A stretch of 64,000 nt of DNA from positions 49,676 to 113,675 of the forward strand of contig NZ_LAJG01000001.1 of assembly GCF_000970455.1 (NCBI RefSeq), given 5' to 3'. Both the position numbers and the translations under genes were made by a program. Positions 1-9,488 of this stretch are shown one piece after another (the first letter of the stretch is position 1; each line of letters starts with the position of its first letter). The notes beneath the pieces are model-generated. The model made no database searches. It saw only the letters and a program-made list of their open reading frames with translations, and was not told where the DNA came from. Source of the stretch: Devosia soli. Its GTDB lineage: Bacteria; Pseudomonadota; Alphaproteobacteria; Rhizobiales; Devosiaceae.

Positions 1-1075
1 TCAGGTCATCGTCGAGCAAAACGAGATCGGCGCGGCGGCCGCCGCCGAGGCCGCCGATGTCGTCGCCCATGCCGAAGCGGGTGGCGCCGTGGAGCGAGCC
101 CATGGACCAGGCCTTTTCGGGGCTGACACCGCAACGGATGGCTTCGCGCACGACCCAATCGAGGCCGAAGCTCAGGAGATCGTCAGCGTCGCGATCATCG
201 GTGCAGACGCAAAAGCGCTTATGGCTGGCGCCGAGCTCGGTGATCGGCCTGATGGCTTCGACGATGGAATTCCATGGCGTTGCGGGATTGCCGCCGCGAA
301 GGAAGACCCAGATGCCGGCTTCAACAAAATCTTCGGCAATGTCGCGATCGATGGCTTCGTGTGTGTCGGTGACGCCGGAGGCGGCATAGGGGGCGACGAA
401 GTCGCGGCCATAGATGTGGCCGGAAACCGGGCGGCCGCGCTTGAGCGCTTCGGCGATGATGGCGTGGCTGCGCGGATCGCCCATGGCGACGGGCACAAAG
501 TCCATCTTCTCGCCGAGCGCGACGGCTTCGGGCCATTTGTCGAAAAGCGCGCCGATCTTTTCCGGCGTCAGGTCGCCGCCGGCGGTTTCGAGGTCCGGCG
601 AGGTGGCGGGCACGGTCGAGGGGACGGTGAGAAAGATCGACAGCGGGGCGAGGCGCGCGTCCTCCAACATGGCTTCGACACCGGCAACGTCCATCACATT
701 GCCGATTTCGTGGCTGTCGCAGAAGATGGTCGTCGTGCCGTTGAGCAGCGCCGCCTCGGCATAGGCGCAGGCGGTGACCATCGAGCTTTCGATATGGATG
801 TGCGGATCGACGAGGCCGGGGGCGATGATGCCGCCCTTGGCGTCATAGAGTTTTTTGGGCGCGGGGCCGGCCTTGTACGAGCCTGCCGGTTTGACGGCGG
901 CGATGCGGCCGCCCGAGAGCCAGATTTCCTTGTCGGCCAGGATACGCTCGGAATAGGTCGAAAGCACGCGTGCGCCGGTGATGACGAGATCGGCCGGCGC
1001 ACGGCCACCAGCGACGGCCGCGAGCGTCGTGATCTGGCTATGGAGCGGGCTTACGGAAAAACGGGTGATCGCCAT
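1..1075 (-). CDS. ade: Adenine deaminase, C-terminal part outside window
   Basis: Deaminates adenine to hypoxanthine plus ammonia in purine salvage. The frame is open from an ATG at 1073-1075 to the window edge and gives 358 codons; the family is usually near 590 residues, so about 230 are missing. The amidohydrolase metal-binding stretch [13 protein letters not shown] lies near residues 93-105, and the form with IESSM is typical of adenine deaminases rather than other amidohydrolases. [11 protein letters not shown] and GHIYGRDF follow as further family blocks. The start lies 3 bp after the stop of the M20 peptidase gene, so the two are probably co-transcribed. The family call is firm; the completeness of the gene cannot be judged here. 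Confidence 0.9.
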   Translation of the reverse strand, partial: MAITRFSVSPLHSQITTLAAVAGGRAPADLVITGARVLSTYSERILADKEIWLSGGRIAAVKPAGSYKAGPAPKKLYDAKGGIIAPGLVDPHIHIESSMVTACAYAEAALLNGTTTIFCDSHEIGNVMDVAGVEAMLEDARLAPLSIFLTVPSTVPATSPDLETAGGDLTPEKIGALFDKWPEAVALGEKMDFVPVAMGDPRSHAIIAEALKRGRPVSGHIYGRDFVAPYAASGVTDTHEAIDRDIAEDFVEAGIWVFLRGGNPATPWNSIVEAIRPITELGASHKRFCVCTDDRDADDLLSFGLDWVVREAIRCGVSPEKAWSMGSLHGATRFGMGDDIGGLGGGRRADLVLLDDDL

Positions 1076-1078
1076 GGG

Positions 1079-2464
1079 TCAGGCCTCGGTGAAAGCGTGA
1101 AGAATGCGCACCCAGGAGCGGATGCCTTTGTGAAAGCTCGATAGGTCGTATTTTTCGTTGGGACTATGGATGCGATTGTCGAAGCGGGCAAAGCCGATGA
1201 GGAGGCTGTCCATGCCCAGGCGCTCCTTGAATTCGCCGAGAATCGGGATGGAGCCGCCGGTGCCGGCGAGTGCAGTTTCGCGCTGCCACTCGGTGGTGAG
1301 GGCTTCTTTGGCCTTGGTGAGCAATTTGCCATCGAGCGGCATGGATTGGGCAGCAGCGGTGCCATAGGCCTTGAAGGTGACGCTGCAGTCAGCCGGGATC
1401 ATGGCGCGGACGAAGTCGCGAAAGAGGTCGCGGATGCGGTGCGGGTCCTGCCCGGCGACGAGACGGAAGGAGATTTTGGCGCCGGCCTTGGCGGGGATGA
1501 CGGTCTTGAAGCCGTCGCCGGAATAGCCACCCCAGACGCCGTGGACTTCGGCGGTCGGGCGGGCCCAGACCTGTTCGAGAACCGAGCGACCGGCTTCGCC
1601 GGCTGGAATGGAGAGGCCGATATCGCCAAGGAATTTTTCGGCGTCGAACGGTAAACGTTCCCACTCGGCTTTGTTGGCGGCGGGCAATTCGATGGCGCCA
1701 TCATAAAAGCCTGGGATGGCGACGCTGCCGTCTTCATTGCGGAGGGCGCCGATGATGCTGCCGAGGAGCTGGACGGCGTTGCGCGCGGCACTTCCGAACA
1801 TGCCGGAATGAAGGTCGCGATCGGCAGTCGTCACCTCGAACTCTTCGGAGACGAAGCCGCGCCACATGGTGGTGATCGCGGGGGTTTCGCGGTCCCACAT
1901 GTCGGTGTCGCAGACAAGGATCGTGTCGGCCCTGAGGTCGTCTGCATTGGCTTCGAGGAACGGCCCGAGCGAGGGAGAACCGGCCTCTTCCTCGCCTTCA
2001 AAGAGCATCGAGACCTGAATGGGCAGGCTGCCGGTCACCGTCTTCCAGGCGCGGCAGGCTTCGATGAAGGTCAGCAATTGCCCCTTGTCATCGGAGGCGC
2101 CGCGGCCGGTGATGAAGGTTTCGCCATCGGGCTGCGGCACCAGGGAAGGCTCGAAGGGCGGCGTCGTCCAGAGCGCCAGAGGATCAACCGGCTGGACGTC
2201 GTAGTGACCATAAAAAAGCACGTGCGGGCCGGCGACCTTGGGGCCGTGGCCGACAACCATGGGGTGGCCTGCCGTGTCCCGGACACTGGCGTCGAAATCG
2301 AGGCTGGCGAGCTCGTCGCGGAGCCATTCGGCAGCGCGGCGGCAAGCGGCCGCGTAATGCGGCTCGGTCGAGACCGAGGGAATGCGGATGAGTTCGAAAA
2401 GCCTTTCAAGGCTCTGGTCGAGCTGGCGGTCGGCTTCGGCAAGGACGGTATCGAGCGTGGTCAT
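1079..2464 (-). CDS. M20 family dipeptidase
   Basis: Cytosolic zinc-dependent dipeptidase/deacylase of the M20/M25/M40 family, 461 aa, a normal length. Visible metal-site blocks are GHYDVQP (His and Asp), GRGASDDKGQ (bridging Asp), EGEEEAGS (catalytic Glu and Glu ligand) and CDTDMWD. The dimerisation insert follows with HSGMFG, and the C-terminal His ligand region lies near the end. It probably releases amino acids from small peptides; the exact substrate is not readable. It is 3 bp upstream of ade on the same strand, suggesting a small nitrogen-salvage unit. No strong Shine-Dalgarno is seen at this ATG, but the N-terminus starts where the family normally does. Confidence 0.9.
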   Translation of the reverse strand: MTTLDTVLAEADRQLDQSLERLFELIRIPSVSTEPHYAAACRRAAEWLRDELASLDFDASVRDTAGHPMVVGHGPKVAGPHVLFYGHYDVQPVDPLALWTTPPFEPSLVPQPDGETFITGRGASDDKGQLLTFIEACRAWKTVTGSLPIQVSMLFEGEEEAGSPSLGPFLEANADDLRADTILVCDTDMWDRETPAITTMWRGFVSEEFEVTTADRDLHSGMFGSAARNAVQLLGSIIGALRNEDGSVAIPGFYDGAIELPAANKAEWERLPFDAEKFLGDIGLSIPAGEAGRSVLEQVWARPTAEVHGVWGGYSGDGFKTVIPAKAGAKISFRLVAGQDPHRIRDLFRDFVRAMIPADCSVTFKAYGTAAAQSMPLDGKLLTKAKEALTTEWQRETALAGTGGSIPILGEFKERLGMDSLLIGFARFDNRIHSPNEKYDLSSFHKGIRSWVRILHAFTEA

Positions 2465-2603
2465 GGAACAAGGGAATCAATCTGGGCACTGCGCCGACAC
2501 TGGGCCATCGCGGCACAAAAGGTAAGATTGATGAGTTTTTCTCTTGCCGCGATTTGGCAGCAAATTCCCGTGCTGCGCTGCCCAAAAGAGTAGCGCGCGC
2601 GAT

Positions 2604-3086
2604 TTAGCCGCAGTGGCCTAAAACTTTGGCGATCGCCGCAGAGGATCCCTTGGCACCAAATTTCTGAGTGTCGAGAAAGGTCGGTTTGCCCGCCGCATGG
2701 GTCGAAACAAAGGCCAGTTCGATCGTCTCGCCCGCCTGTTGCGCAGCGCGGGCCCATTGCTGGGCCACGGGGCCGCGAATGAGAAGGGAACTACCGTCAT
2801 TGTGGATGGTCGGAAAATCCTGGGCGAAGCGAGTGTCGGCCCCGGCCGAAACACTGCCGCCGCCCGAATTCATCGCGAGGCTCAACGAGGACGAGCCGGC
2901 AACGCTGGCGCTCGGCTTTTTGACCCAATAGGCCATGGCGAGAACGCTGCCACGGCAAGCAAACTGGAACTGCGCGGCGCCATTGTCAGCATAGGCAATC
3001 GGGGTCGCCCCGCCCTCATATTTCCAATCGGCCGCAAAGGCTGGAAGAGACAGAAGGCTGAGAACGAAGAGAAACGGTGTACGCAT
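2604..3086 (-). CDS. Small secreted protein of unknown function
   Basis: 160 aa with a clear Sec signal peptide: MRTP followed by the hydrophobic run FLFVLSLLSLPAFA and a likely cleavage after AFA, so the mature protein is probably periplasmic. The mature part is small and beta-rich by composition and contains two cysteines (FACRG and the terminal GHCG) that could form a disulfide. No family was recognised. It lies upstream of the M20 peptidase with a gap of about 140 bp that may hold the peptidase promoter. Confidence 0.65.
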   Translation of the reverse strand: MRTPFLFVLSLLSLPAFAADWKYEGGATPIAYADNGAAQFQFACRGSVLAMAYWVKKPSASVAGSSSLSLAMNSGGGSVSAGADTRFAQDFPTIHNDGSSLLIRGPVAQQWARAAQQAGETIELAFVSTHAAGKPTFLDTQKFGAKGSSAAIAKVLGHCG

Positions 3087-3487
3087 GGACCATCCGACCG
3101 AATAGGCTCGCGCGTCCCGGAGATCGGATCGCGCGCCCCATCCTGGTCGAGCCTGGTAAACGGGATGCTAAGACCGGCCATTGCGGACGCTCGATCGATC
3201 CCGCGAACGGCAAGTAATTTCTCTTGGATGGCATCTCGTTTCCTCTAACCTTTGGTCTCCGTGACAGCTTCAAGCAGCATTCATTCTGGCAGAGCCGATA
3301 CGTGCCGAGTTGATGCTGAGTGGCACTCAAATGGGGTTGCTCACCGGTCTTGCCGTTGGTGTCTGTTGTCGCTGCCATTGGCGCGGGCTGCCGACCGCAG
3401 GTCTCCGGGGCTGGTGCCCAGAGGCCTGACGGTCAAAATTCCCCAAGTTCGTCGTGCAGGTCCGAAATCTGTTGCATCCGGGCGCGC

Positions 3488-3617
3488 CCACTTTGCCCAG
3501 AAGCGCGCCAAGAATGCCCGCAGCAACAGCGATGCAGCTTCCGATCCGCACGGTAAAAAGGAACCCGCTCCACAGAAGCGGAAGCGCATAGGAAAGGAGT
3601 TCGAGATCGAGATTCAT
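3488..3617 (-). pseudogene. N-terminal stub of a second amino-acid ABC permease
   Basis: The first ~43 codons read like the start of a HisM/GlnP-type polar amino-acid permease: MNLDLELLSYALPLLWSGF followed by a hydrophobic segment ending in GALLG. After about position 3488 the reading turns into low-complexity sequence with no family resemblance, so the rest of the gene is lost. Its ATG overlaps the stop of the neighbouring permease by 4 bp (ATGA), the arrangement found in intact two-permease operons. The remaining stretch down to 3100 holds no gene that I recognise. Confidence 0.6.
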
Positions 3618-4275
3618 CGTCTGCCGCCAGCCGGCTGGAGACGCCGCTCGAGAAGGCCAGACCCAACGACGATGGCCTGGTTGAGAAGGAAATAGGCCAG
3701 GGCCACGGCAAGCAGCACTTCGGTAGGTTCAAAGGTGCGCGCCACGACGATCTGGCCGGCAAAGGTCAATTCGGTGACGGCAACGACGGAGGCAAGTGGT
3801 GTCGTCTTGACCAAAAGCGTCAACTCGTTGGTCAGGGATGGGAGGCTGACACGAACGGCCTGGGGCAGGAGAATCCGGGTCCAGACCTGGCGGCGCGACA
3901 TGCCGATCGCCTCCGCAGCCTCGGCCTGGCCGGGCGGCAGAGAGACGAGGCCTGCGCGCAGGATTTCTGCGACATAGGCGCCCGAATTCATTCCCAGGGT
4001 GATCGCTGCGGCAAAGAAAGGCGGCACCTTTATCCCCAGCATGGGCAGCGCAAAAAAGATCAGGAAAAGCTGCACCAGCCCGGGCGTGCCGCGATGAAGC
4101 TGACATAGACCCCCGCCACCCGCCGCTAGAGGGCGACGGGCGCGAGGAGACCGACAACAACGATGGCGCCCACGACCCAGCTCAACAGCATCGCGGCCGC
4201 TGCAAGGCCGACGGTGTTGCCCGCTCCTGCGAGCAGTTCCGGCAGAGCCGCTGTGAGGTTGGATGGATCGAACAT
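3614..4275 (-). pseudogene. Broken polar amino-acid ABC transporter permease
   Basis: Inner-membrane permease of the His/Glu/Gln/Arg family. The N-terminus starts at an ATG at 4273-4275 (MFDPSNLTAALPELL) and runs to an in-frame TAG at 4126-4128. Past that stop the same frame gives YVSFI, then needs a one-base shift near 4091-4092 to continue as GTPGLVQLFLIFFALP and onward to the stop at 3614. The intact part carries the permease EAA loop (EAAEAIGMSRRQVWTRILLPQA). The expected motif FIRGTP lacks one base, so the gene has both a nonsense codon and a 1-bp deletion. With the truncated neighbour it is the remains of an amino-acid importer; no binding protein or ATPase gene is nearby. Confidence 0.75.
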
Positions 4276-4552
4276 GGCGCTAGAGCTGATTGGCAATACG
4301 CACGGCGACCGGCCCGCTGTTCTGGGCAATCGGCAAATCTGAGGCGCAGGCACCGACGAACAGGGTGCAATCGATCAGCGCCCGGCAGACTGAGAAGTCG
4401 TGCCCTCTGATTGGGCATGTGTCGACATGTTCCCGAACCTTTCCCTGCCAAAGTGTGACCGGCTGCAGAAAGCTCCTTTTAACCGCGTTCGTCGATGCTC
4501 CAAGACTTCGAGAAGCAAAAACCTGCGGGCGAGCGAGGAGGAAACAAAAAAG

Positions 4553-6048
4553 GTGGGATTTGCCACAAGCCCCTTGCCTAGGTACTCAATATTCGGCGTC
4601 GCCAGCCTTTGCTGGCTGGGCGCTATTATTTGCCCAAGCATGGCCGCGGGTGAATGCGGGCCTGCTGTCGCGGGTGTGGTCACCTGCAACGACACTTCGA
4701 ATAATCCGTTCGCTGACGGGATAACATATGCCTCGCCAGGTATCGTCGCAATCAATCTTGGAAGTGGGATCATCCTCGATCGAACGGCCGGCACAGCCAA
4801 TGTCGGCGTTCAATTGCAAACCTTCACGGGCGCCCCTGCCGCGATAACGCTATCGAACGGCGTTGTCGTCAACACATCGGGTCTCTACGCGAGTGGTGTC
4901 GTCGTTCAGAGTTCTGGCGACATGTTCATAACTTCGGCGGCAGACATTGCCGTCGCTGTGCCTACCAGCATTGTTGCCCCAACCGGCGTCGGGACATACG
5001 GGCTGCAAGCATGGGCGAGCGACTCTTCCGGGGCGGCCAATATAGGCATCGTCCAACAAGCAAATAGCTCGATAAACGTCTCCGGTATGGAAGGCATCGG
5101 GATCTACAGCCTGAATAATGGCGCGGGTTCCGCAACGATCAGCGCGTCAGGCAGCATCGGAACCGCTGGTTTCCGGGGATACGGGATCAATGCCTGGAAC
5201 ACTTTGACAACAGGCGGCACAACCCCGATCAGCCTGACCGAACAAGGGACGGTCGTCACGGATGGCGAAGAGGCGGTCGGTCTTTACAGCCTCAACGATG
5301 GATCTGGCGATGCATCCATCTCCCTGGCCGGCCAGATTGAGACCCTCAATTACAGTTCGGACGCCGCAATCGCATATATCACCAATGCGTCGAGCGCCGG
5401 AAATGCACGCATTTCAGCTTCCGAAAGCGCTTCTGTCACGACGAAAGGCGATATTTCCAATGGACTCTGGGCGCTGAATTTTGGCTTGGGTGAAGTAAGC
5501 GTAGCGTCCGGCGGGACTATTACTACAGATGGCGCGTCTTCAAACGGGATCCGGGCAAACATCTATAATTCAGCGAGCGCGGGGCAAGCTGCCGTCAGCA
5601 TGCTGGCCGGCGCGCGCATCGATTCCAAAGGCACTGAAGCGAACGGCATTCTCGTCAACAACCGCGGTGTCGGGGCAAGCTCGGTGTCGCTGCAAGCAAG
5701 AACGTTTGTGATGACCTCTGGTGCCCGCGCCTACGGCATTTCCATCACTGGCACGGGAACTGCCTCACTAAGGCAGGAGGAAGCGTCCGTAATAAGCGCT
5801 TCGGGCGAACAGTCTTTTGCCGCCAATCTGACCGCAGCCGGCTACGTCGATGTCAACATCGCTGGGGTGCAGAGGCCAGTGGTCTTTTCGGTGTTGGCAT
5901 CTCGTCCTTCTCGTCTGCCTCCGATACCGATGTGCTTATCGGATCGAGCAGGACGATTTCAGGCGGGTGGCAGGTCGACGTCATAGGACGCGGCGCCGTA
6001 TCCAGGTTACCGTGCGCTAAGCTCAGCAGGTGCGACAGGCGGCTTTGA
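4553..6048 (+). pseudogene. Truncated, frameshifted autotransporter passenger domain
   Basis: The best start is a GTG at 4553, 11 bp after AGGAGG (4536-4541); the open frame extends upstream to 4400 without a comparable ribosome site. The product begins with an extended signal peptide (hydrophobic IFGVASLCWLGAII, then SMAAG) and is followed by repeated glycine/serine-rich units of the kind TISASGSIGTAG and ITTDGASSNGI, typical of beta-helical autotransporter adhesin passengers. Near 5875 the frame must shift by one base: GLFGVGISSFSSASDTD and SGGWQVDVIGRGA follow in another frame. From about 6000 the resemblance stops, and no C-terminal beta-barrel is present. The gene therefore cannot make a surface-exposed autotransporter. 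Confidence 0.7.
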
Positions 6049-6150
6049 TCAGTGAGCCAAGTTTTTGGGCGATGCGACGCTGCAGCGCGGCTGACACTCA
6101 GTTTTTTACCGGTTTATCAGGGAGTTACCTTAACCGCGACGCGGTGGCGC

Positions 6151-6178
6151 TGGAGCGGGTGAAGGGAATTGAACCCTC
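6151..6178 (-). other. Attachment-site remnant: 3' end of a tRNA-Gly gene
   Basis: Read on the minus strand, these 28 bp match the end of a tRNA: T-stem GAGGG, T-loop TTCAATT, T-stem CCCTT, acceptor strand CACCCGC, discriminator T and encoded CCA. The acceptor strand pairs with GCGGGTG, the 5' end of tRNA-Gly(GCC). Homology stops at 6178, so anticodon and D arms are missing. Such a 3' fragment is what remains at one end of an element integrated into a tRNA gene. The tRNA 5' side points right, so the inserted element should extend to the right of 6178. Confidence 0.65.
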
Positions 6179-6362
6179 GTAGATATTTCAGCATTCACAA
6201 TGGTTTAGGCGAAGACAATCTTGCCTCGTAGCTCCGTCCGTAGCGCATTTTGTGGCACAACTGCTCCGTACCACATTAACCATTTTGATCAATGGTCGAT
6301 GACAACTGAGAATAGGTTGACATGATAGGCGAGGGATTTATGTCCCGGCTGCCATTGGAGCA

Positions 6363-6394
6363 GCCGTCGAAGTTGGTGGAACAACTTCGACGGC
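6363..6394. repeat. Perfect 13-bp stem hairpin upstream of the small ORF
   Basis: GCCGTCGAAGTTG (6363-6375) and its exact reverse complement (6382-6394) enclose a 6-nt loop. It lies 42 bp before the ATG of the 37-aa ORF, overlaps a smaller GGCTGC/GCAGCC hairpin (6347-6365), and has no T-tract. It could be an attenuator, an operator or a structured leader. The rest of 6179-6436 shows no gene. Confidence 0.6.
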
Positions 6395-6436
6395 CTGACC
6401 AGGCGGCCATCACCCTGCTAGAACAGGAGAAGCCAC

Positions 6437-6550
6437 ATGGCTAAACGTATCTACGGCTGCGATCAGATTCGCGGCAACACTTTCCCTAAAGATTTGGTCT
6501 CTGTCTGGCTCGTTGAAGCCTTTGGCGCACCGGACCGTCTGACCGCTTAA
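6437..6550 (+). CDS. 37-aa small protein upstream of the AAA+ gene
   Basis: An ATG at 6437 is preceded by AGGAGA (6425-6430) at 6-nt spacing, a good ribosome site. The product starts MAKRIYGCDQIRG and ends APDRLTA; it has no signal peptide or membrane segment. The stop codon sits in the loop of a small hairpin (GACCGC 6541-6546, GCGGTC 6553-6558). It is placed between the long hairpin at 6363 and the AAA+ gene. Function unknown; it could be a leader peptide or a small partner protein. Confidence 0.5.
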   Translation: MAKRIYGCDQIRGNTFPKDLVSVWLVEAFGAPDRLTA

Positions 6551-6703
6551 GGGCGGTCTGCGCCTAGCGCCAGCTTCATAGCGGGTTCTTTCCCTCGGCT
6601 TTTCGCTGAGCGGATCGACTACGCCCGTCCAGATCACAGCGAGCCTTTCCCGCTTTGCGCCTTGCTGCGCCACGGGTTCGCTCGCCCACGAGTCCAAATC
6701 ACC

Positions 6704-7918
6704 ATGACCAATGACAACACCAAGCCTAAGTCAAAAGCTTCGCCCCCTCGTCCTGAGGACGATGCCAACAAGCAGCCTCGCAGTCTCTTCAAGCCCGCTA
6801 AACCGGAAGACCTTGATCCGCTCGATCTGAGCTATCGCCCACCAGATGGCGATGAGGGCGATGACACGTCGGAACAGCCTGAGCCGGAACTAGATGACTT
6901 CGCTCGGGCCCTTTACGGGGAGTACCGCGACTATGGGATCACGACCTATCGCGAGCTTGATCGGCTCAATAGTGCTGCAAGCGAAGTGAGGTTTGGCAAG
7001 CCCAGGGTGGCGCTATTTAAGCTCAAGCCTTTTGCGGTGATGCGCCTGACCGATGCTGACCTCGTTGTAAGCATGGGCGCGATTTCTGCCGAAGAGAGAA
7101 AGGATCATCCAACCAAGGCGAACCTGCTCCTTAACTCTGGCGATGCTGCCGAGCTCAAAGGGCCGCACTCTGTCGATCTGATAGATAGTGCGATTGCCGA
7201 TCTTTATGCCCACTTTCCGCATTTTGGCCCCGCTCTGCAGGCGATCCGGGAATGCGCCAATCTCAGCATTACTCGCGGGGCGCAATGGCTCGAGTTTCGC
7301 CCGATCCTTATTTCGTCCGGCCCGGGGATGGGAAAGTCGACCCTGGCTCGTGCCCTGGCCGATCGGATGGCACTGCCGGTGATCTGGCTTGATGGCTCGA
7401 CCATGACGACGTCCGTGCCACTGATCGGTGGCGATGCCGTCTTCCGCAGTTCTCGCGCCAGCACCATCGTCGAAGGCATGATCAACAACCGCATCGGCAA
7501 TCCGATCGTCGTGTTGGATGAAGCTGACAAGATCGCGGACATGTCTCGCGGCGCAAGGCAGGATCCAACCCAAGCCCTCCTCGCCTTCCTTGAGCGCGGC
7601 AGCGCGCGGCGGGTCCATGACCACTTTCTCGGGATTGATCTCGACTTCAGCCACCTCAACTGGGTGCTGTTGGCCAATGATCTCAACCGCATTTCGCCAG
7701 CGGTGCGCGATCGCTGCAAGGTTATCCAGCTGCCGCCTTTGACCCCAGATCACCTTGCGGCCATTGCCGCGAGCGAAGTCGAGCGGCGGCATCTCGAGCC
7801 CGAATTGGTCTCCGCTCTCATCAAGGCCTGCCGGGTTGGTCAGATCAAAAGCCTACGCAAGCTGCACAAGGCGCTTGATGCGGCGCAGGCGGTGCGCACC
7901 CGACCGCTGCTGCACTGA
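6704..7918 (+). CDS. AAA+ ATPase (Lon-like core)
   Basis: 404 aa from the ATG at 6704 (MTNDNTKPKSK); an upstream ATG at 6662 would add 14 residues but has no better ribosome site. The first ~80 residues are charged and probably disordered. The ATPase core has Walker A GPGMGKST near residue 206, Walker B IVVLDEADKI near 268, sensor-1 LLAND near 323 and an arginine-finger-like region AVRDRCK. The order and spacing resemble the Lon/FtsH-type AAA+ core, but no protease domain is attached. The gene is 65 bp upstream of the CoiA-like nuclease gene on the same strand, so the ATPase may remodel or load the nuclease. Assignment to AAA+ is firm, the role is inference. Confidence 0.8.
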   Translation: MTNDNTKPKSKASPPRPEDDANKQPRSLFKPAKPEDLDPLDLSYRPPDGDEGDDTSEQPEPELDDFARALYGEYRDYGITTYRELDRLNSAASEVRFGKPRVALFKLKPFAVMRLTDADLVVSMGAISAEERKDHPTKANLLLNSGDAAELKGPHSVDLIDSAIADLYAHFPHFGPALQAIRECANLSITRGAQWLEFRPILISSGPGMGKSTLARALADRMALPVIWLDGSTMTTSVPLIGGDAVFRSSRASTIVEGMINNRIGNPIVVLDEADKIADMSRGARQDPTQALLAFLERGSARRVHDHFLGIDLDFSHLNWVLLANDLNRISPAVRDRCKVIQLPPLTPDHLAAIAASEVERRHLEPELVSALIKACRVGQIKSLRKLHKALDAAQAVRTRPLLH

Positions 7919-7983
7919 CCCCTTCTTCTCCGAAAATTCCGCTTTTTCCACTTTTTCAGAAAAACCAGAAGGAATGCCCTTCA

Positions 7984-9441
7984 ATGACCAAGACCACCAA
8001 GCCCAAGGCCATCGCCACATCGCAGATCATTTCGAGCCGCAACACTGCCGTGTCGACACAGCGCCAGCCAATGCAGCGCGCCATCCGAGCGGTCTATGAC
8101 TCGAGGAACGCAAGCGACAAACCCGTCGACGTCAGCAAGCTCCTTGATGGCCTCAATCAGCCGGCCTTCGCGCAACTGCGGCGGCAGGTTGCCACGGCAC
8201 ACATCAAAGGCATTGCGCTGTTCAAGTGCGGACAATGCTGTGAGCCAGTGTTCCTGACAGCCGGTGAAGGGGCCCGGGGCGATGGCAGTACGGGCTTCTT
8301 CCGGCATCACGTCGGTGACAAAGCCTGCTCGTGGCGCACTGGCGAGACGCTGCGCTCCGAGGGCAGCGTACAGTTCGGCGGCAATCAGGAAGGCGAGCGG
8401 CATCGCCAGCTCAAGCAATTGCTGGAAAACAGCCTCCGCAGCGATCCAGGCTTTTCCGACATCGTCGTTGAACAACGTGTGCCCACAGAGAGCGGCGAGA
8501 CTTACCGTCAGCCAGACCTAATGGCTCGACACGGGAACCAGTTGGTTGCCTTTGAGGTGCAACTGGCACGCCCCAGCCTCCGGACCGTTGTGGAGCGAGA
8601 AGCGTTTTATGCCAGCCGGGGCATCCATCTGATCTGGGTCACTTCCTCAAACGATGTTTTCAACCTTGGCGCCCAGGCGTTTCGCGATCTTTATTTTGCC
8701 GAGGGAGGACGCATCTTTGCCGTCGATGAGGCATCGGCTCAGCGATCTATGGAAATGGGAAAACTCCATCTCCAGGAGTTGACCATCGAGCCCCAGGTGC
8801 AGCCGCCTTACGCTACCTTCAATGTCTGGAAAGCGGAGACGGTGGGACGAAACATCATCTTTATGCCCAAGACCGAGCGGCATTGGGCCGGCCGGGCCAA
8901 ATACGGGCAGCGCCTGCAGGAGCAGATCAGTTCGTTTGACCCGGCTCTGGTCCATCGCCTGCGCCACGCTGCCGCAAAAGGGTTTGCGGACAGTGCTTCG
9001 TCCAAAGACTGGAACAAGCTGAGCGAGATGCTGGGCGGGGTGGATTTCACCACAGCGATGGCCGACGGCGTCGATGCCATCCTTCTCCTTCTCTTGAGGA
9101 TTGAGATCCTGGCACACTGCCAGCCGGATCAGGTTCGCGACCTGAAGGAAAAGGCGCATCGCCAGATCATGGCGATCCTCCGCACCTCGAGCGGCCGACA
9201 TTGGCTGGCGTTGATCGAGCTTGTGGCCGGCATTGTCCCGAGGCTAGCTCTTTTTGGATCAGCAGAAGTCAGCACTGCAATCACAGCGCTCAAGCAGGAT
9301 GATCGGCAGCTCGTGAACCTCCATCTCAGACACCGGCGCATGCTGTCGGCGCTCTGCCCTTGGCTCGCTTTCGATCTTCTTGCCGCTGCACCCAAGCGCA
9401 AGACGGTCCAGCGTCTGGCTCTGCGCTCAAACGACAGCTGA
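7984..9441 (+). CDS. CoiA-like (PD-(D/E)XK) nuclease with zinc finger
   Basis: 485 aa. A putative zinc finger occupies residues 81-116 (FKCGQC, later HH and AC). It is followed by a nuclease-like core: EGERH near 137, PDLM with Asp178, and AFEVQLA with Glu191 and Gln193. This E...PD...ExQ pattern is that of CoiA-type members of the PD-(D/E)XK superfamily; DUF6035-type proteins have a similar layout. The remaining ~250 residues are helical and not recognised. It forms a pair with the preceding AAA+ ATPase and ends just before a 13-bp perfect hairpin. Competence function is not implied; a role in DNA degradation during defence or element maintenance is the likelier reading. Confidence 0.7.
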   Translation: MTKTTKPKAIATSQIISSRNTAVSTQRQPMQRAIRAVYDSRNASDKPVDVSKLLDGLNQPAFAQLRRQVATAHIKGIALFKCGQCCEPVFLTAGEGARGDGSTGFFRHHVGDKACSWRTGETLRSEGSVQFGGNQEGERHRQLKQLLENSLRSDPGFSDIVVEQRVPTESGETYRQPDLMARHGNQLVAFEVQLARPSLRTVVEREAFYASRGIHLIWVTSSNDVFNLGAQAFRDLYFAEGGRIFAVDEASAQRSMEMGKLHLQELTIEPQVQPPYATFNVWKAETVGRNIIFMPKTERHWAGRAKYGQRLQEQISSFDPALVHRLRHAAAKGFADSASSKDWNKLSEMLGGVDFTTAMADGVDAILLLLLRIEILAHCQPDQVRDLKEKAHRQIMAILRTSSGRHWLALIELVAGIVPRLALFGSAEVSTAITALKQDDRQLVNLHLRHRRMLSALCPWLAFDLLAAAPKRKTVQRLALRSNDS

Positions 9442-9451
9442 CGGTCAACCT

Positions 9452-9483
9452 CTTCCCGCTGGCCATTCCAGGCCAGCGGGAAG
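9452..9483. terminator. 13-bp perfect hairpin after the nuclease gene
   Basis: CTTCCCGCTGGCC (9452-9464), a 6-nt loop, and the exact reverse complement (9471-9483), starting 11 bp after the nuclease stop. There is no T-run, so it may act as an RNA-stabilising end rather than a classical intrinsic terminator. Stem length and loop length equal those of the hairpin at 6363-6394. Confidence 0.6.
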
Positions 9484-9488
9484 ACCAT

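Noticed and set aside
89..1144. Long open frame on the plus strand across adenine deaminase
   Set aside because: It is the GC-rich antisense shadow of ade; the translation is Gly/Asp/Arg-rich and shows no family features.
4278..4410. Short minus-strand frame ending QNSGPVAVRIANQL before the broken permease
   Set aside because: It reads protein-like and ends just before the permease ATG, but no start or family could be found, so it is only a possible gene end.
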